This document shows, in pieces, positions 1-9,550 of a stretch of DNA of 41,887 nucleotides. The translations under genes were made by a program, and so were the position numbers. Each line of letters begins with the position of its first letter. Position 1 is the first letter of the stretch. Below the pieces are notes generated by a model. It saw only the letters and a list, made by a program, of their open reading frames with translations, was not told the origin of the DNA and searched no databases. This DNA is from an uncultured Lewinella sp. (lineage in GTDB: Bacteria; Bacteroidota; Bacteroidia; Chitinophagales; Saprospiraceae): positions 1 through 41,887 of the forward strand of contig CAJXPD010000060.1 in the NCBI GenBank assembly GCA_913057785.1, written 5' to 3'.

Positions 1-1
1 A

Positions 2-541
2 GGGGTTTTGACCACCAGTCTCAATGAAGAGGACCTACCCAACCTCAATGAACTTGATGTCGCCCTTAAGGATGCCAGTTATGGTGTAAACGGGGGGCTT
101 GTTTTGCAAATCAATCTTGGCAACTTTATGATCCAGCCCGAGGTGCTTTTCAACTCCAGTCAAGTGGATTATAGCGTTTCAGATGTTGGAAATGGAATCG
201 TCGATGAGCTATTTAAGGAAAAATTTCAAAACCTTGATATTCCCATCTTATTGGGTTATAAACTAGGCGGCTTTTTGCGTCTTCACGCTGGGCCCGTTGG
301 ACATGTCCTAATCAATAGTACTTCGGATTTAACAAACATTCAGGGGTATAAAGAACAGTTCAACAATTTCACTTGGGGTTGGCAAGCTGGTTTTGGTGTG
401 GATATCGGAAAATTCATGATCGACATGCGCTACGAAGGGAATTTCAACAACTATGGCGATCACTTTGAGTTCTTCGGAACTGAATACGAATTCGACCAAT
501 CTCCTGCTAGATTCTTGGTATCTATAGGATATTTCTTCTAA
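2..541 (+). CDS. Outer-membrane beta-barrel protein, PorT-like (5' end outside window)
   Basis: The reading frame is open to the left edge, so the true start and any signal peptide lie outside the window; the TTG at position 8 is probably not the start. About 180 residues are visible. They alternate short hydrophobic strands and polar turns (for example NGGLVLQINLGNFMIQPEVL and WGWQAGFGVDIGKFMIDMRY) and end in the aromatic strand LVSIGYFF with a terminal Phe, the usual BAM-recognised end of an outer-membrane barrel. This pattern fits the small 8-strand barrel family common in Bacteroidota (PorT / outer membrane protein beta-barrel domain). The specific role is not known. It is followed by a hairpin terminator, so it is the last gene of its transcript. 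Confidence 0.8.
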   Translation, partial: GVLTTSLNEEDLPNLNELDVALKDASYGVNGGLVLQINLGNFMIQPEVLFNSSQVDYSVSDVGNGIVDELFKEKFQNLDIPILLGYKLGGFLRLHAGPVGHVLINSTSDLTNIQGYKEQFNNFTWGWQAGFGVDIGKFMIDMRYEGNFNNYGDHFEFFGTEYEFDQSPARFLVSIGYFF

Positions 542-554
542 GACCTCCCACTTC

Positions 555-599
555 ACTTCCTCGACTGGGAAAATAGAAAGCCCTAGTCGAGGAAGTTTT
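555..599 (+). terminator. Intrinsic terminator after the beta-barrel gene
   Basis: Positions 555-566 pair with 585-596, and 567-569 (GGG) pair with 581-583 (CCC), with one bulged T at 584. The loop is 11 nt and TTTT follows at 596-599. It lies 14 bp after the stop codon at 541 and separates this gene from the sigma-factor cassette. Confidence 0.75.
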
Positions 600-629
600 C
601 CCTTCTTACCCTATTCCTAAAAAAAGGAC

Positions 630-637
630 TATTTTTG
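630..637 (+). promoter_or_regulatory. Candidate -7 promoter element (TATTTTTG)
   Basis: Exact match to the Bacteroidota -7 consensus TAnnTTTG, 60 bp before the sigma-factor ATG. No TTG is visible at the expected -33 distance, so the promoter is only half supported. Confidence 0.35.
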
Positions 638-697
638 CTCCTCCATACAACGCTTTTGCTTTGTGGGTGCTCCTTATTTTAAAACACTGGCAGAGCA

Positions 698-1234
698 ATG
701 CCTTTAACCATTCGAATGACAGAAGCAGAGCTAATTCAGGGCTGTCTGGATAACAAGCGTTTAGCCCAGAAAGAACTGTATGATCGATACAGCGCTGCAA
801 TGTATACACTTGCTTACCGCGTTACCAATGATTTCGACTTAGCTAATGATGTATTACAGGAAGGTTTTCTAAAAGTCTTTCGTGCTTTACCGAATTTTCG
901 TCAAGAATCTTCACTTGGGGCTTGGATCAAGACCATTATTATCCGAACAGCGCTAAGTAAGATTAAACGAAATCCGAAGTTCGAACCCATTGAAAATCAC
1001 ATCACCAGTGATTGGGTGGATTGGGGCAATCATCTGGATGTAGAATATCTGGAGAAGGCCATACAATCTTTGCCGGAAGGCTACCGAGCTGTTTTTGTTT
1101 TAATCGAAGTGGAAGGGTATTCTCATAAGGAAGTTGCTGAACAATTGAATATTTCTGTTGGCACTTCCAAGTCACAGCTTTTTTACGCCAAAAAACGCCT
1201 AAGAAAGGTCATTACTGAATTGCTAGATGTTTAA
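698..1234 (+). CDS. ECF-type RNA polymerase sigma factor (sigma-70 family)
   Basis: A 178-residue protein with the two-domain ECF layout. Region 2 spans about residues 25-95 (LYDRYSAAMYTLAYRV, then DLANDVLQEGFLKVFRALPNF, then LGAWIKTIIIRTALSKIKR). Region 4 spans about 120-172, with LPEGYRAVFVLIEVEGYSH and the helix-turn-helix HKEVAEQLNISVGTSKSQL. It should bind core RNA polymerase and redirect it to a small regulon, probably including its own operon. An in-frame ATG at 716 (MTEAELIQG) matches family N-termini better than 698 and may be the true start; neither has a Shine-Dalgarno sequence. The anti-sigma-like gene begins 9 bp after its stop, which suggests co-transcription. Confidence 0.9.
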   Translation: MPLTIRMTEAELIQGCLDNKRLAQKELYDRYSAAMYTLAYRVTNDFDLANDVLQEGFLKVFRALPNFRQESSLGAWIKTIIIRTALSKIKRNPKFEPIENHITSDWVDWGNHLDVEYLEKAIQSLPEGYRAVFVLIEVEGYSHKEVAEQLNISVGTSKSQLFYAKKRLRKVITELLDV

Positions 1235-1243
1235 GGAGTAAAC

Positions 1244-1855
1244 ATGGATAAAAATAAACATACATTAGAGGAAGCCATACGGAAGTTGCCGCAATACCAG
1301 CCGCCAGCAATGCTTTGGGATACGGTCTCAGAAGAGCTAGAGATGGATCGGCAGGATGTCCAGTGGCGATCAAAGCTTGTGGAATTACCTCAGCACCAAG
1401 CGCCTTCATTCATCTGGGAGAATATTGCACAAGAGCTTCCTGCAGAAGAATCTACCCAAAATAGAAGCAAATTGATCCGAATGCTTCCAAGAATTGCTGC
1501 CGCAGCAAGTGTACTGTTGCTTTTGGCTGTAGGATTTTGGTGGCAAGGTAGATCATCTGAGAAGGTAGAGTTACTTATCACGCAGGAGATTGTTCCAGAA
1601 GCTGAATGGCCAGAAGATTGGGAGAAAGATGATGCGGAGATTGAATCAGTTATGCAATTGGCGGCTAACTCTCCTTTGGAGCATCCTCAAGATTTTGAAC
1701 GACTGAAAGCGGATTTGGAAGAATTGAATTCCGCTAGAAACGAATTACTGGAATTGATGGAGGCTTATGGGAAAGACCCAAAAGTTATGAAAGAAATTGG
1801 AGAAATAGAAAGACAGAGATCTGCTGTGGTTAAACAAGTAGTTAGTTTAATATGA
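1244..1855 (+). CDS. Single-pass membrane protein, likely anti-sigma factor with internal repeat
   Basis: A 203-residue protein with one transmembrane segment at about residues 84-100 (IAAAASVLLLLAVGFWW). The cytoplasmic N-terminus carries two copies of one motif: KLPQYQPPAMLWDTVSEEL (residues 14-32) and ELPQHQAPSFIWENIAQEL (47-65). A third fragment, LIRMLP, precedes the membrane segment. The extracytoplasmic part is acidic and predicted helical, with a coiled-coil-like stretch near residues 140-195. Its place directly after an ECF sigma gene, its topology and its size argue for an anti-sigma factor, but I see no canonical zinc-binding anti-sigma motif (HxxxCxxC). It overlaps the next gene by ATGA at 1852-1855, consistent with coupled translation. 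Function is inferred mainly from context. Confidence 0.7.
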   Translation: MDKNKHTLEEAIRKLPQYQPPAMLWDTVSEELEMDRQDVQWRSKLVELPQHQAPSFIWENIAQELPAEESTQNRSKLIRMLPRIAAAASVLLLLAVGFWWQGRSSEKVELLITQEIVPEAEWPEDWEKDDAEIESVMQLAANSPLEHPQDFERLKADLEELNSARNELLELMEAYGKDPKVMKEIGEIERQRSAVVKQVVSLI

Positions 1856-2796
1856 CAAGTGTTTTTGCTCATATGCGATTGTATCTAAAAGCATGCATAT
1901 CCCTTTTGCTGCTTCTGCCGTTCAGCCTTAGCTGGGGACAACAGGCCGTCTTGCAGGTAGTCACTAAGAAGGTAGAAAAATCCTTCTCCTATAAGCCCGG
2001 ATACGAGGTCAATATTGAAGGAGAGAAGGCCGATGTTTCCATTCAAACTTGGGACAAGAACGAGATCAAAGTTGAACTGGAATTGATCGCTAAGCACAAG
2101 GATCAATCCGTGGCTTTGAAGGATATCGAAAACCTAAAGTATTTAGCTAAGCGGGTAAAGAATAAGGTGTACTTACGCAATTATGTCTCTTCAGAAGAAG
2201 GTACTCCTAAGCCGCTGGCAGCCTTGACTGCTCGCTATCTCATTACTTTACCGGAGGAATGTCCAGTCTATCTGAAAAATCATTTCGGAGAGGCCAACAT
2301 CAGCAACTTGACTAACAGTCTACGGGTCAACAGCGAATTTAGTTCAATTGGCCTGGATAACATTCAAGGAACTGTAGATGTTCAAAGCCGATTTGGAGAT
2401 ATCATTGGAGATCTAATTGATGGCCAAGTACGCATCAACTCCAGGCGCTCTGATGTACTACTGACCAATATTAGTGGCAGCTACGATATTACGTCTCATT
2501 ATGGCGTAATACGAATCTTCGCTGAGGATGAACTATTGAAGTTAAATTTAGATGCTACGCATTCTGATGTTTACTTCATCAATCCTAATCCGGCCTTCTA
2601 TAGTTACAATCTAGAGGCCAATCAAGGTGATATTAGCGTACCTGACGATCTCAAGCTAGCCTTGCTAGAAGATCAACCGTCGCTAAAGCGATACCGGTTC
2701 AAACCGCCAAGCAGAGAGTACTTTGCCACGATAACTCTGACGGTTACATTTGGTAACATCAATTTGGAAAAAGGGGATAAGGTACCAAAGCCTTAG
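1852..2796 (+). CDS. Exported beta-strand-repeat protein (DUF4097/putative adhesin-like)
   Basis: 314 residues. The start overlaps the upstream stop (ATGA); a second ATG at 1873 (MRLYLKACISLLLLLPFSLS) gives a cleaner signal peptide, with probable cleavage near SWGQ-Q. The mature protein has a run of regular short strands, 'LRVNSEFSSIGLDNIQG', 'VDVQSRFGDIIGDLIDG', 'VRINSRRSDVLLTNISG' and 'YDITSHYGVIRIF', typical of the DUF4097/DUF2807 putative-adhesin beta-helix fold. It has no transmembrane segment after the signal peptide and no T9SS tail, so it is probably periplasmic. The sigma / anti-sigma / DUF4097-like order suggests it senses or acts in the same envelope response; the molecular role is unknown. 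Confidence 0.75.
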   Translation: MTSVFAHMRLYLKACISLLLLLPFSLSWGQQAVLQVVTKKVEKSFSYKPGYEVNIEGEKADVSIQTWDKNEIKVELELIAKHKDQSVALKDIENLKYLAKRVKNKVYLRNYVSSEEGTPKPLAALTARYLITLPEECPVYLKNHFGEANISNLTNSLRVNSEFSSIGLDNIQGTVDVQSRFGDIIGDLIDGQVRINSRRSDVLLTNISGSYDITSHYGVIRIFAEDELLKLNLDATHSDVYFINPNPAFYSYNLEANQGDISVPDDLKLALLEDQPSLKRYRFKPPSREYFATITLTVTFGNINLEKGDKVPKP

Positions 2797-2817
2797 TCAG
2801 TAATCCGAATACAAGTG

Positions 2818-2852
2818 AAAGGGGCTAAGCAATGACTTGCTTAGCCCCTTTT
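2818..2852. terminator. Bidirectional intrinsic terminator
   Basis: A perfect 15-bp stem (AAAGGGGCTAAGCAA at 2818-2832 with 2837-2851) closes a TGAC loop and has A and T runs on the two sides. It sits between the convergent ends of the exported-protein gene (2796) and glpK (2885), so it can stop both transcripts. Confidence 0.9.
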
Positions 2853-2884
2853 CAGTTCCATCACGATATATTGGAATGTTTAAC

Positions 2885-4465
<1,581 letters not shown>

Positions 4466-4551
4466 TTAGTATCATTGTCTTTTAATTACCCGACAATTAG
4501 ATCAAGACATCAGAAATTGGTCTATCAAATAGGATAAAATTCAATTGCGTC

Positions 4552-6168
4552 TTGGAAACACATACTAAAACCGCCACTGTGACAGTAAATCGTATACCGT
4601 TCCAACAGGTAGAACAACTCAGCCAAAAAGACATCGCCTACGCTACCAAGCATCCAAAACTTCGCCCCTTTTATAATTACGATACCAATCTTGCTGCCTT
4701 TGATAAAGTCATGGCAGACAAAAGCAAGGACTCCATCAACAGAAGTGTCCTAGTTGAGGTATTGGAGGCCCAGTATGATCAACTAGAGGTTACTGAAGCC
4801 ACAAAAGCGAACATTTCGGCCCTATCAGAGCCTACCACCTTCACGATCACCACTGCGCATCAACCCAGTTTGGCAACCGGTCCGCTATACTATATTTACA
4901 AGATTGTCTCAGCGATCCATCTTTGTAGATCCTTGAACAAAACCTACCCTGGTCATCGCTTTGTTCCCATTTTTGTAACCGGCGGAGAAGACCATGACTT
5001 TGAAGAGGTCAATCATTTACACCTGTTCAACAAAGAGATTGTTTGGGAAAATGAGGAGAGTGGCTCCGTAGGTATGATGAAGGCCTCAAGTCTGGCTCCA
5101 GTCTTGGCGCAACTGAAAGAAATACTGGGGGATCGCCCTACGGCAATTGAAATCTACCAGATCCTAGAAAAAGCATACACTGCTCACGATTTATACAGTT
5201 CATCCACGATTGACCTAGTTAATCAACTTTTTGGCCAGTATGGCCTGGTCGTTTTGGGAATGAATCACCCCAAATTGAAGCGGGAGTTCATCCCGATCAT
5301 GCGGCAAGAATTGCTTGAACAACCCTCGCAAGCCTTTGTACATAAGGCTACTGCTGAATTGGAAGAAGCTGGTTTCTCCGGTCAAGCCCATGCCAGGGAA
5401 ATCAATCTCTTCTATCTGAGAGATCAGGTTCGGGAGCGGATCGTATTTGAAAATGACCAGTATGAGGTATTAAACACTGATCATACCTTCACGAAAGCGG
5501 AGCTCTTAGCGGAATTAGATCAGCACCCTGAGCATTTTAGTCCCAATGTGGTAATGCGTCCGCTATATCAAGAACAAATTCTGCCCAACTTAGCTTATAT
5601 CGGCGGCGGTGGAGAGATTGCTTATTGGCTAGAACGCAAGGAGCAATTCGCGCACTTCGGCTTGAATTTCCCCATGTTAATTCGGAGAAATTCCGTGCTT
5701 TGGCTTGACGCTGGCACGCAAAAAAGGATGAAGAAATTAGGGCTGGAGGTAGATGATCTTTTCGTCGAAACCGAGGCCTTACTCAAGCGATTCATCAAAC
5801 AAAATACCGAGAGCGAACTTAGCCTGGCCGAAGAGAAAGAGCAGCATCAAAAACTCTTTGAGGCAATTAAGTACAAAGCCCAGGAAATTGACCCCACACT
5901 TGCCAAAACAGTGGCTGCTGAACAAGCCAAGCAACTGAATATCCTAAATCAATTGGAAGGAAGGCTAATGCGGGCTGAAAAACAGAAACACGAAGTAGCA
6001 CTCAACCAGATTCGCTCCTTGAAGGAAAAACTGTTTCCTAAAAACGGTTTACAGGAGCGACACGACAACTTCTTGGCCTTTTACCTACAGCACGGCAGAG
6101 GCTTTTTCGACACTCTCCTTGAGCACCTAAATCCTTTGGAAGAAGGGTTTGTGGTGATTAGTGCTTGA
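4552..6168 (+). CDS. bshC: Bacillithiol biosynthesis cysteine-adding enzyme
   Basis: BshC adds cysteine to glucosaminyl-malate, the last step in making bacillithiol, the low-molecular-weight thiol used in place of glutathione. At 538 residues it has the normal family length. Recognisable parts are the N-terminal IPFQQVEQLSQKDIAYATKH, the nucleotide-fold segment TAHQPSLATGPLYYIYKI, the catalytic-region signature ITG-like VTGGEDHDFEEVNHLHLF, and PNLAYIGGGGEIAYWLERK. A coiled coil at about residues 430-500 precedes the C-terminal domain. The start is taken as TTG at 4552 because there is no in-frame ATG between the upstream stop at 4498 and methionine 54, which lies inside the conserved domain. 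bshA and bshB are not in the window. Confidence 0.93.
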   Translation: METHTKTATVTVNRIPFQQVEQLSQKDIAYATKHPKLRPFYNYDTNLAAFDKVMADKSKDSINRSVLVEVLEAQYDQLEVTEATKANISALSEPTTFTITTAHQPSLATGPLYYIYKIVSAIHLCRSLNKTYPGHRFVPIFVTGGEDHDFEEVNHLHLFNKEIVWENEESGSVGMMKASSLAPVLAQLKEILGDRPTAIEIYQILEKAYTAHDLYSSSTIDLVNQLFGQYGLVVLGMNHPKLKREFIPIMRQELLEQPSQAFVHKATAELEEAGFSGQAHAREINLFYLRDQVRERIVFENDQYEVLNTDHTFTKAELLAELDQHPEHFSPNVVMRPLYQEQILPNLAYIGGGGEIAYWLERKEQFAHFGLNFPMLIRRNSVLWLDAGTQKRMKKLGLEVDDLFVETEALLKRFIKQNTESELSLAEEKEQHQKLFEAIKYKAQEIDPTLAKTVAAEQAKQLNILNQLEGRLMRAEKQKHEVALNQIRSLKEKLFPKNGLQERHDNFLAFYLQHGRGFFDTLLEHLNPLEEGFVVISA

Positions 6169-6540
6169 TTCTTAGGGATGCAAAAGTAGTGGGTGCAAAA
6201 CAACCGCTAATTTGGCATCTCTGCCCAACCGGCGTGAGCATTTATACCTAATTTGTCCTGGATCTAGGATGGTTGTTGGTCAGAAGACACAACAACGGCT
6301 GTGGATGCTTATGCCCTCTCTCCTGCCCTCTCGTTCCTACACCACTTTCATTCTCAGCGCTCGTTGATAATTACCACCGACGAATCCCCCTCTAAGCAAA
6401 CAACCCATAATTACCAGAATATCAACCAACTATGGTTACACTTCTATTTCTTTTACAAATATTCACAAAATAAAATTGATTTGTTTTACAAAAGTTCATA
6501 TAATTGCTGTGCATTTGTTTTACAAAAGCTGATATAATAC
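6169..6540. other. 372-bp intergenic region between bshC and padR
   Basis: I see no convincing gene. The left part has a weak 7-bp inverted repeat (GTTGTTG at 6272-6278, CAACAAC at 6290-6296). The right 95 bp are AT-rich and hold the triple direct repeat listed separately. No clear intrinsic terminator for bshC was found. Confidence 0.6.
6446..6538 (+). repeat. Three tandem copies of a 26-bp repeat, probable PadR operator/promoter array
   Basis: Copies run 6446-6471, 6479-6504 and 6513-6538, with starts 33 and 34 bp apart, close to three helical turns. Copies 2 and 3 contain the dyad TTTGTTTTACAAA (6480-6492 and 6514-6526) and end in TATAAT; copy 1 differs at a few positions (TTTCTTTTACAAA). 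The last copy ends 2 bp before the padR ATG at 6541. Helical phasing and a 5-bp-arm dyad fit repeated binding sites for a dimeric winged-helix regulator, most simply PadR itself; this is inference. Confidence 0.75.
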
Positions 6541-6861
6541 ATGGCAGATCGTCTAGGAAATTTAGAGGAAATGGTGCTACTCATGGTGGTACTGGTAAAA
6601 GAGCAAGCATACGGAGTACTCGTCCGGGAAGCCTACATGGAACAATACAAGCAGGAGATTTCCCTGAGTGCCATCCATACCGTACTTCGCCGACTGGAAG
6701 ACAAAGGTTTTTTAGTTTCTGAACTAGGAGGAGCAAGCGCTGAGCGAGGAGGACGGAGGAAGCGACTATACCGTGTTACTGCCTTCGGATACAAGAAATT
6801 GACTGAATACCAAGAGGAGCGCAATCGCATCTGGTCTCTAATTCCCAAATTAAAATTCTAA
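6541..6861 (+). CDS. PadR-family transcriptional regulator
   Basis: A 106-residue winged-helix repressor of the short PadR class. The N-terminal helix (LGNLEEMVLLMVVLVKEQAYGVLV) leads into the recognition region ISLSAIHTVLRRLEDKGFLVSE and the beta-wing RGGRRKRLYRVTAFGYKKL; a short C-terminal helix mediates dimerisation in this family. Its stop is 8 bp before the FtsX-type permease gene, a pairing seen often in Bacteroidota with permeases that carry a 'permease prefix domain'. The three 26-bp repeats directly before its start suggest autoregulation. The inducing ligand cannot be read from the sequence. Confidence 0.92.
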   Translation: MADRLGNLEEMVLLMVVLVKEQAYGVLVREAYMEQYKQEISLSAIHTVLRRLEDKGFLVSELGGASAERGGRRKRLYRVTAFGYKKLTEYQEERNRIWSLIPKLKF

Positions 6862-6869
6862 TACCGACG

Positions 6870-9539
6870 ATGAGCCAATCCTTTCCCGACTTACCCAAAT
6901 GGGCCAATCGTTTCCTGGAATGGTATTGCCCATCGGAACTACTGGAGGAGATCCAGGGAGACCTGTATGAATCTTTCGAATTAAACCTGGCAACACACGG
7001 GCACAGGCATGCCAATCGACTATTCATTTGGGAAGTGCTGAGATTCTTCAACTACTCTACCTTAAAGAATCATCGATTTTGGATTCTTCATCAAATACAC
7101 CTGGCTATGATAACTAAACACCTGCAATTCATTTTTCGAAGGCTTCGAAAACAAAAACTTCATACGGCACTCCATCTCTTGGGCCTTTCTATTGGTCTAA
7201 CGGTTTGTCTCTTAATTGGCGTTTTCATTTTCCATGAGTTAAGTTATGATGGTTACCATGAAAAGGCAGATCAAATATATAGAGTCAATCAGGTATGGGA
7301 AGAAGCCGGCGAAATCTCTTTGGATTATAGTGCGCCCTATCCACTGCCCATTGCTATCCGGGAGGAGCTACCAGACGTAGCTCATGTTGGAGTGGCCTAT
7401 CCCCTTTCTGAGCGAGTAATTGAAATAGAAGGCGGTAAGCGATTTAAGCAAGATCATATCATGATGGCTGATGCGGGCTTGTTAGATATCTTTGACTTCA
7501 AGATAATTAGAGGAAATGCCGAGGAAGCACTTGCTACTCCAAATAAGGCCATACTATCGCAAGCGACAGCAAAAAAGTTTTTTGGAGATGCAGATCCGAT
7601 TGGTAAGACTTTCCTATATCACAATAAGTATACCGTGGAAGTAGCTGGGGTGATGAAGAATCCGCCAAGCAATACACATCTTCCCGCTAGTATGCTGTTG
7701 TCTTACTTTCCTCAAAGTAAATTTATACTGGGAAATCTAGAAAATTGGTCACTCACCTTTGGTGCTTGTACATACGTTGTTTTGCCAGATGGCGTGGATC
7801 CACAAACGATAGAAGGTTCAATCAGATCCATGTTTGATACACATGTGAACAATGAGGAAGACGAGCCAGAAGTAGCCTATGCCAAATTACAAGCCTTAAA
7901 AGATATACACCTCCAGCCAGAAGTGGACGGTGGTTCAAAATGGGTTGATGCCATCAACCCGCTTTGGTTATGGTTCTTTAGTGGCATCAGTTTGCTAGTA
8001 CTCGTATTAGCCTGTATTAATTTCATAAATCTATCCACTGCTCAAGCCCTAACAAGAGCAAAGGAAGTCGGGGTTCGCAAGGCCATAGGTGCTAACCGCA
8101 CGCAGCTGGTTTCTCAATTTCTTAGCGAGGCATTTATCCTCATCCTAGCTTCCAGTCTCATTGCCTACCTCCTAGCTTTTAATACGATTCCCTGGATCAA
8201 TGCCTTATTGGAGAAAGACATTGATGCCCGTCTACTCCTACGGCCATTTGTATTATTAGCCTTCATGGGCTTTTTCCTAATCATAGGATTTCTTACTGGC
8301 ATCTACCCATCTTGGTTGATTTCGAAGTTTCAACCAGCTCAAGCCATCAAGGCCTCCGCTAGCCATAGTGATCGACAATCCAATTTCTTGCGAAAGGCAT
8401 TGGTAGTCACCCAATTCAGTATTTCGGGAGCCTTGCTGGTGGCTTTATTTATCATGTCCCAGCAAATGAATTACTTCCACAACAAGAATTTAGGATTTGA
8501 CAAGGAAAACATCATTACGGTGGATATACCGGATATAGAAAAGAATGAAGTATTTCAACGAGCGATGCAGCAAATTCCACAGATCGAAGCGCTCAGCTTT
8601 GCCTTGGCAGCTCCGGTCGGTGACAATACTTGGACCACCAATATGCATTTGACAGATCTTGATGCTCCGGACCGACAGGATGTCCGAATTATTTGGGCAG
8701 ATGAAGAATACAAAGATCTATATGGGCTAAAACTCTTGTCTGGCCGCTTTACGAACAATCAGGATACCATTTACGCTTCTGGTTCGCTTCCAAAAGAGGA
8801 AAGGCGTCCGAAAGTCGTAGTTAATGAAAAACTCATAAAGAGCATGCAATTTGGAAGTCCTGAAGAAGCCTTGGGTAAGCGTTTTGTCATTGGCATAAAT
8901 GAATGGAAAGTTGAGATAGTAGGTGTGATGGAAGATTTCAACATCTCTTCCTTGCACGAAGCCATTGATCCCCTGATTATTTCACCATTCGAAGACTACC
9001 AGTGGGAAGCAAGTATCAAGTTACAAGCCGGGCAAGATGTACCTATGACGCTTGCTTCGATTAAAAGCGGATGGGAAGAGCTCTTCCCTAAGCATATTTA
9101 CGACTTCAATTTCCTGGATGAAACAATTGAACGGTATTACAAAGGGGAAGGTCGTCTCTATGGCCTTTTTAAGATCTTTGCTTTCCTGGCCTTGTTAATC
9201 TCCTGTCTCGGTTTATGGGGTCTGGCAACCTTTGCCGCCGTACAACGCACCAAAGAAATTGGAATACGTAAGGTGTTAGGGGCGAACCTCAGCCAGTTAA
9301 TTGTTCTACTTTCAAAGGATTTCATTCGATTGATTGGTCTTTCACTCCTTGTAGCCATCCCGCTAGCTTGGTATGGAATGAACAAGTGGTTGCAGAATTT
9401 TGCCTATAGTGTTGACATGGAGTGGTGGTTCTTTGCCCTTTCCGCAATCATAGTGCTAGGTATCGCTTTATGCACCATTAGCTTTCAATCGATTAAAACA
9501 GCTCGGCTAAATCCGATCACTTCTTTGCGGAATGAATAG
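6870..9539 (+). CDS. FtsX/MacB-like ABC transporter permease with prefix domain
   Basis: An 889-residue membrane protein. Residues 1-80 match the permease prefix domain (PKWANRFLEWYCPSELLEEI, then GDLYESFEL). The first transmembrane helix is at about 95-117 (LHLLGLSIGLTVCLLIGVFIF), followed by a MacB-like periplasmic domain. FtsX core 1 (about 370-500) holds 'FINLSTAQALTRAKEVGVRKAIGANRTQL'-type sequence in two overlapping blocks; a second periplasmic domain spans about 510-755. FtsX core 2 (about 765-889) ends with ATFAAVQRTKEIGIRKVLGA and ARLNPITSLRNE. This is the MacB/LolE-like mechanotransmission fold, probably acting on an envelope substrate or antimicrobial compound. No ATPase gene is adjacent, so the partner must be encoded elsewhere. 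Regulated with padR. Confidence 0.9.
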   Translation: MSQSFPDLPKWANRFLEWYCPSELLEEIQGDLYESFELNLATHGHRHANRLFIWEVLRFFNYSTLKNHRFWILHQIHLAMITKHLQFIFRRLRKQKLHTALHLLGLSIGLTVCLLIGVFIFHELSYDGYHEKADQIYRVNQVWEEAGEISLDYSAPYPLPIAIREELPDVAHVGVAYPLSERVIEIEGGKRFKQDHIMMADAGLLDIFDFKIIRGNAEEALATPNKAILSQATAKKFFGDADPIGKTFLYHNKYTVEVAGVMKNPPSNTHLPASMLLSYFPQSKFILGNLENWSLTFGACTYVVLPDGVDPQTIEGSIRSMFDTHVNNEEDEPEVAYAKLQALKDIHLQPEVDGGSKWVDAINPLWLWFFSGISLLVLVLACINFINLSTAQALTRAKEVGVRKAIGANRTQLVSQFLSEAFILILASSLIAYLLAFNTIPWINALLEKDIDARLLLRPFVLLAFMGFFLIIGFLTGIYPSWLISKFQPAQAIKASASHSDRQSNFLRKALVVTQFSISGALLVALFIMSQQMNYFHNKNLGFDKENIITVDIPDIEKNEVFQRAMQQIPQIEALSFALAAPVGDNTWTTNMHLTDLDAPDRQDVRIIWADEEYKDLYGLKLLSGRFTNNQDTIYASGSLPKEERRPKVVVNEKLIKSMQFGSPEEALGKRFVIGINEWKVEIVGVMEDFNISSLHEAIDPLIISPFEDYQWEASIKLQAGQDVPMTLASIKSGWEELFPKHIYDFNFLDETIERYYKGEGRLYGLFKIFAFLALLISCLGLWGLATFAAVQRTKEIGIRKVLGANLSQLIVLLSKDFIRLIGLSLLVAIPLAWYGMNKWLQNFAYSVDMEWWFFALSAIIVLGIALCTISFQSIKTARLNPITSLRNE

Positions 9540-9550
9540 GGCAAGGGAGA

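Noticed and set aside
6272..6296. Terminator for bshC
   Set aside because: The 7-bp GTTGTTG/CAACAAC stem is AT-rich, lacks a T-run and lies about 100 bp from the stop, so it is too weak to call.
6301..6537. A 78-codon open frame across the bshC-padR spacer
   Set aside because: It has no recognisable domain, runs through the triple repeat, has an amino-acid make-up typical of random AT-rich DNA, and starts from GTG without a ribosome site.
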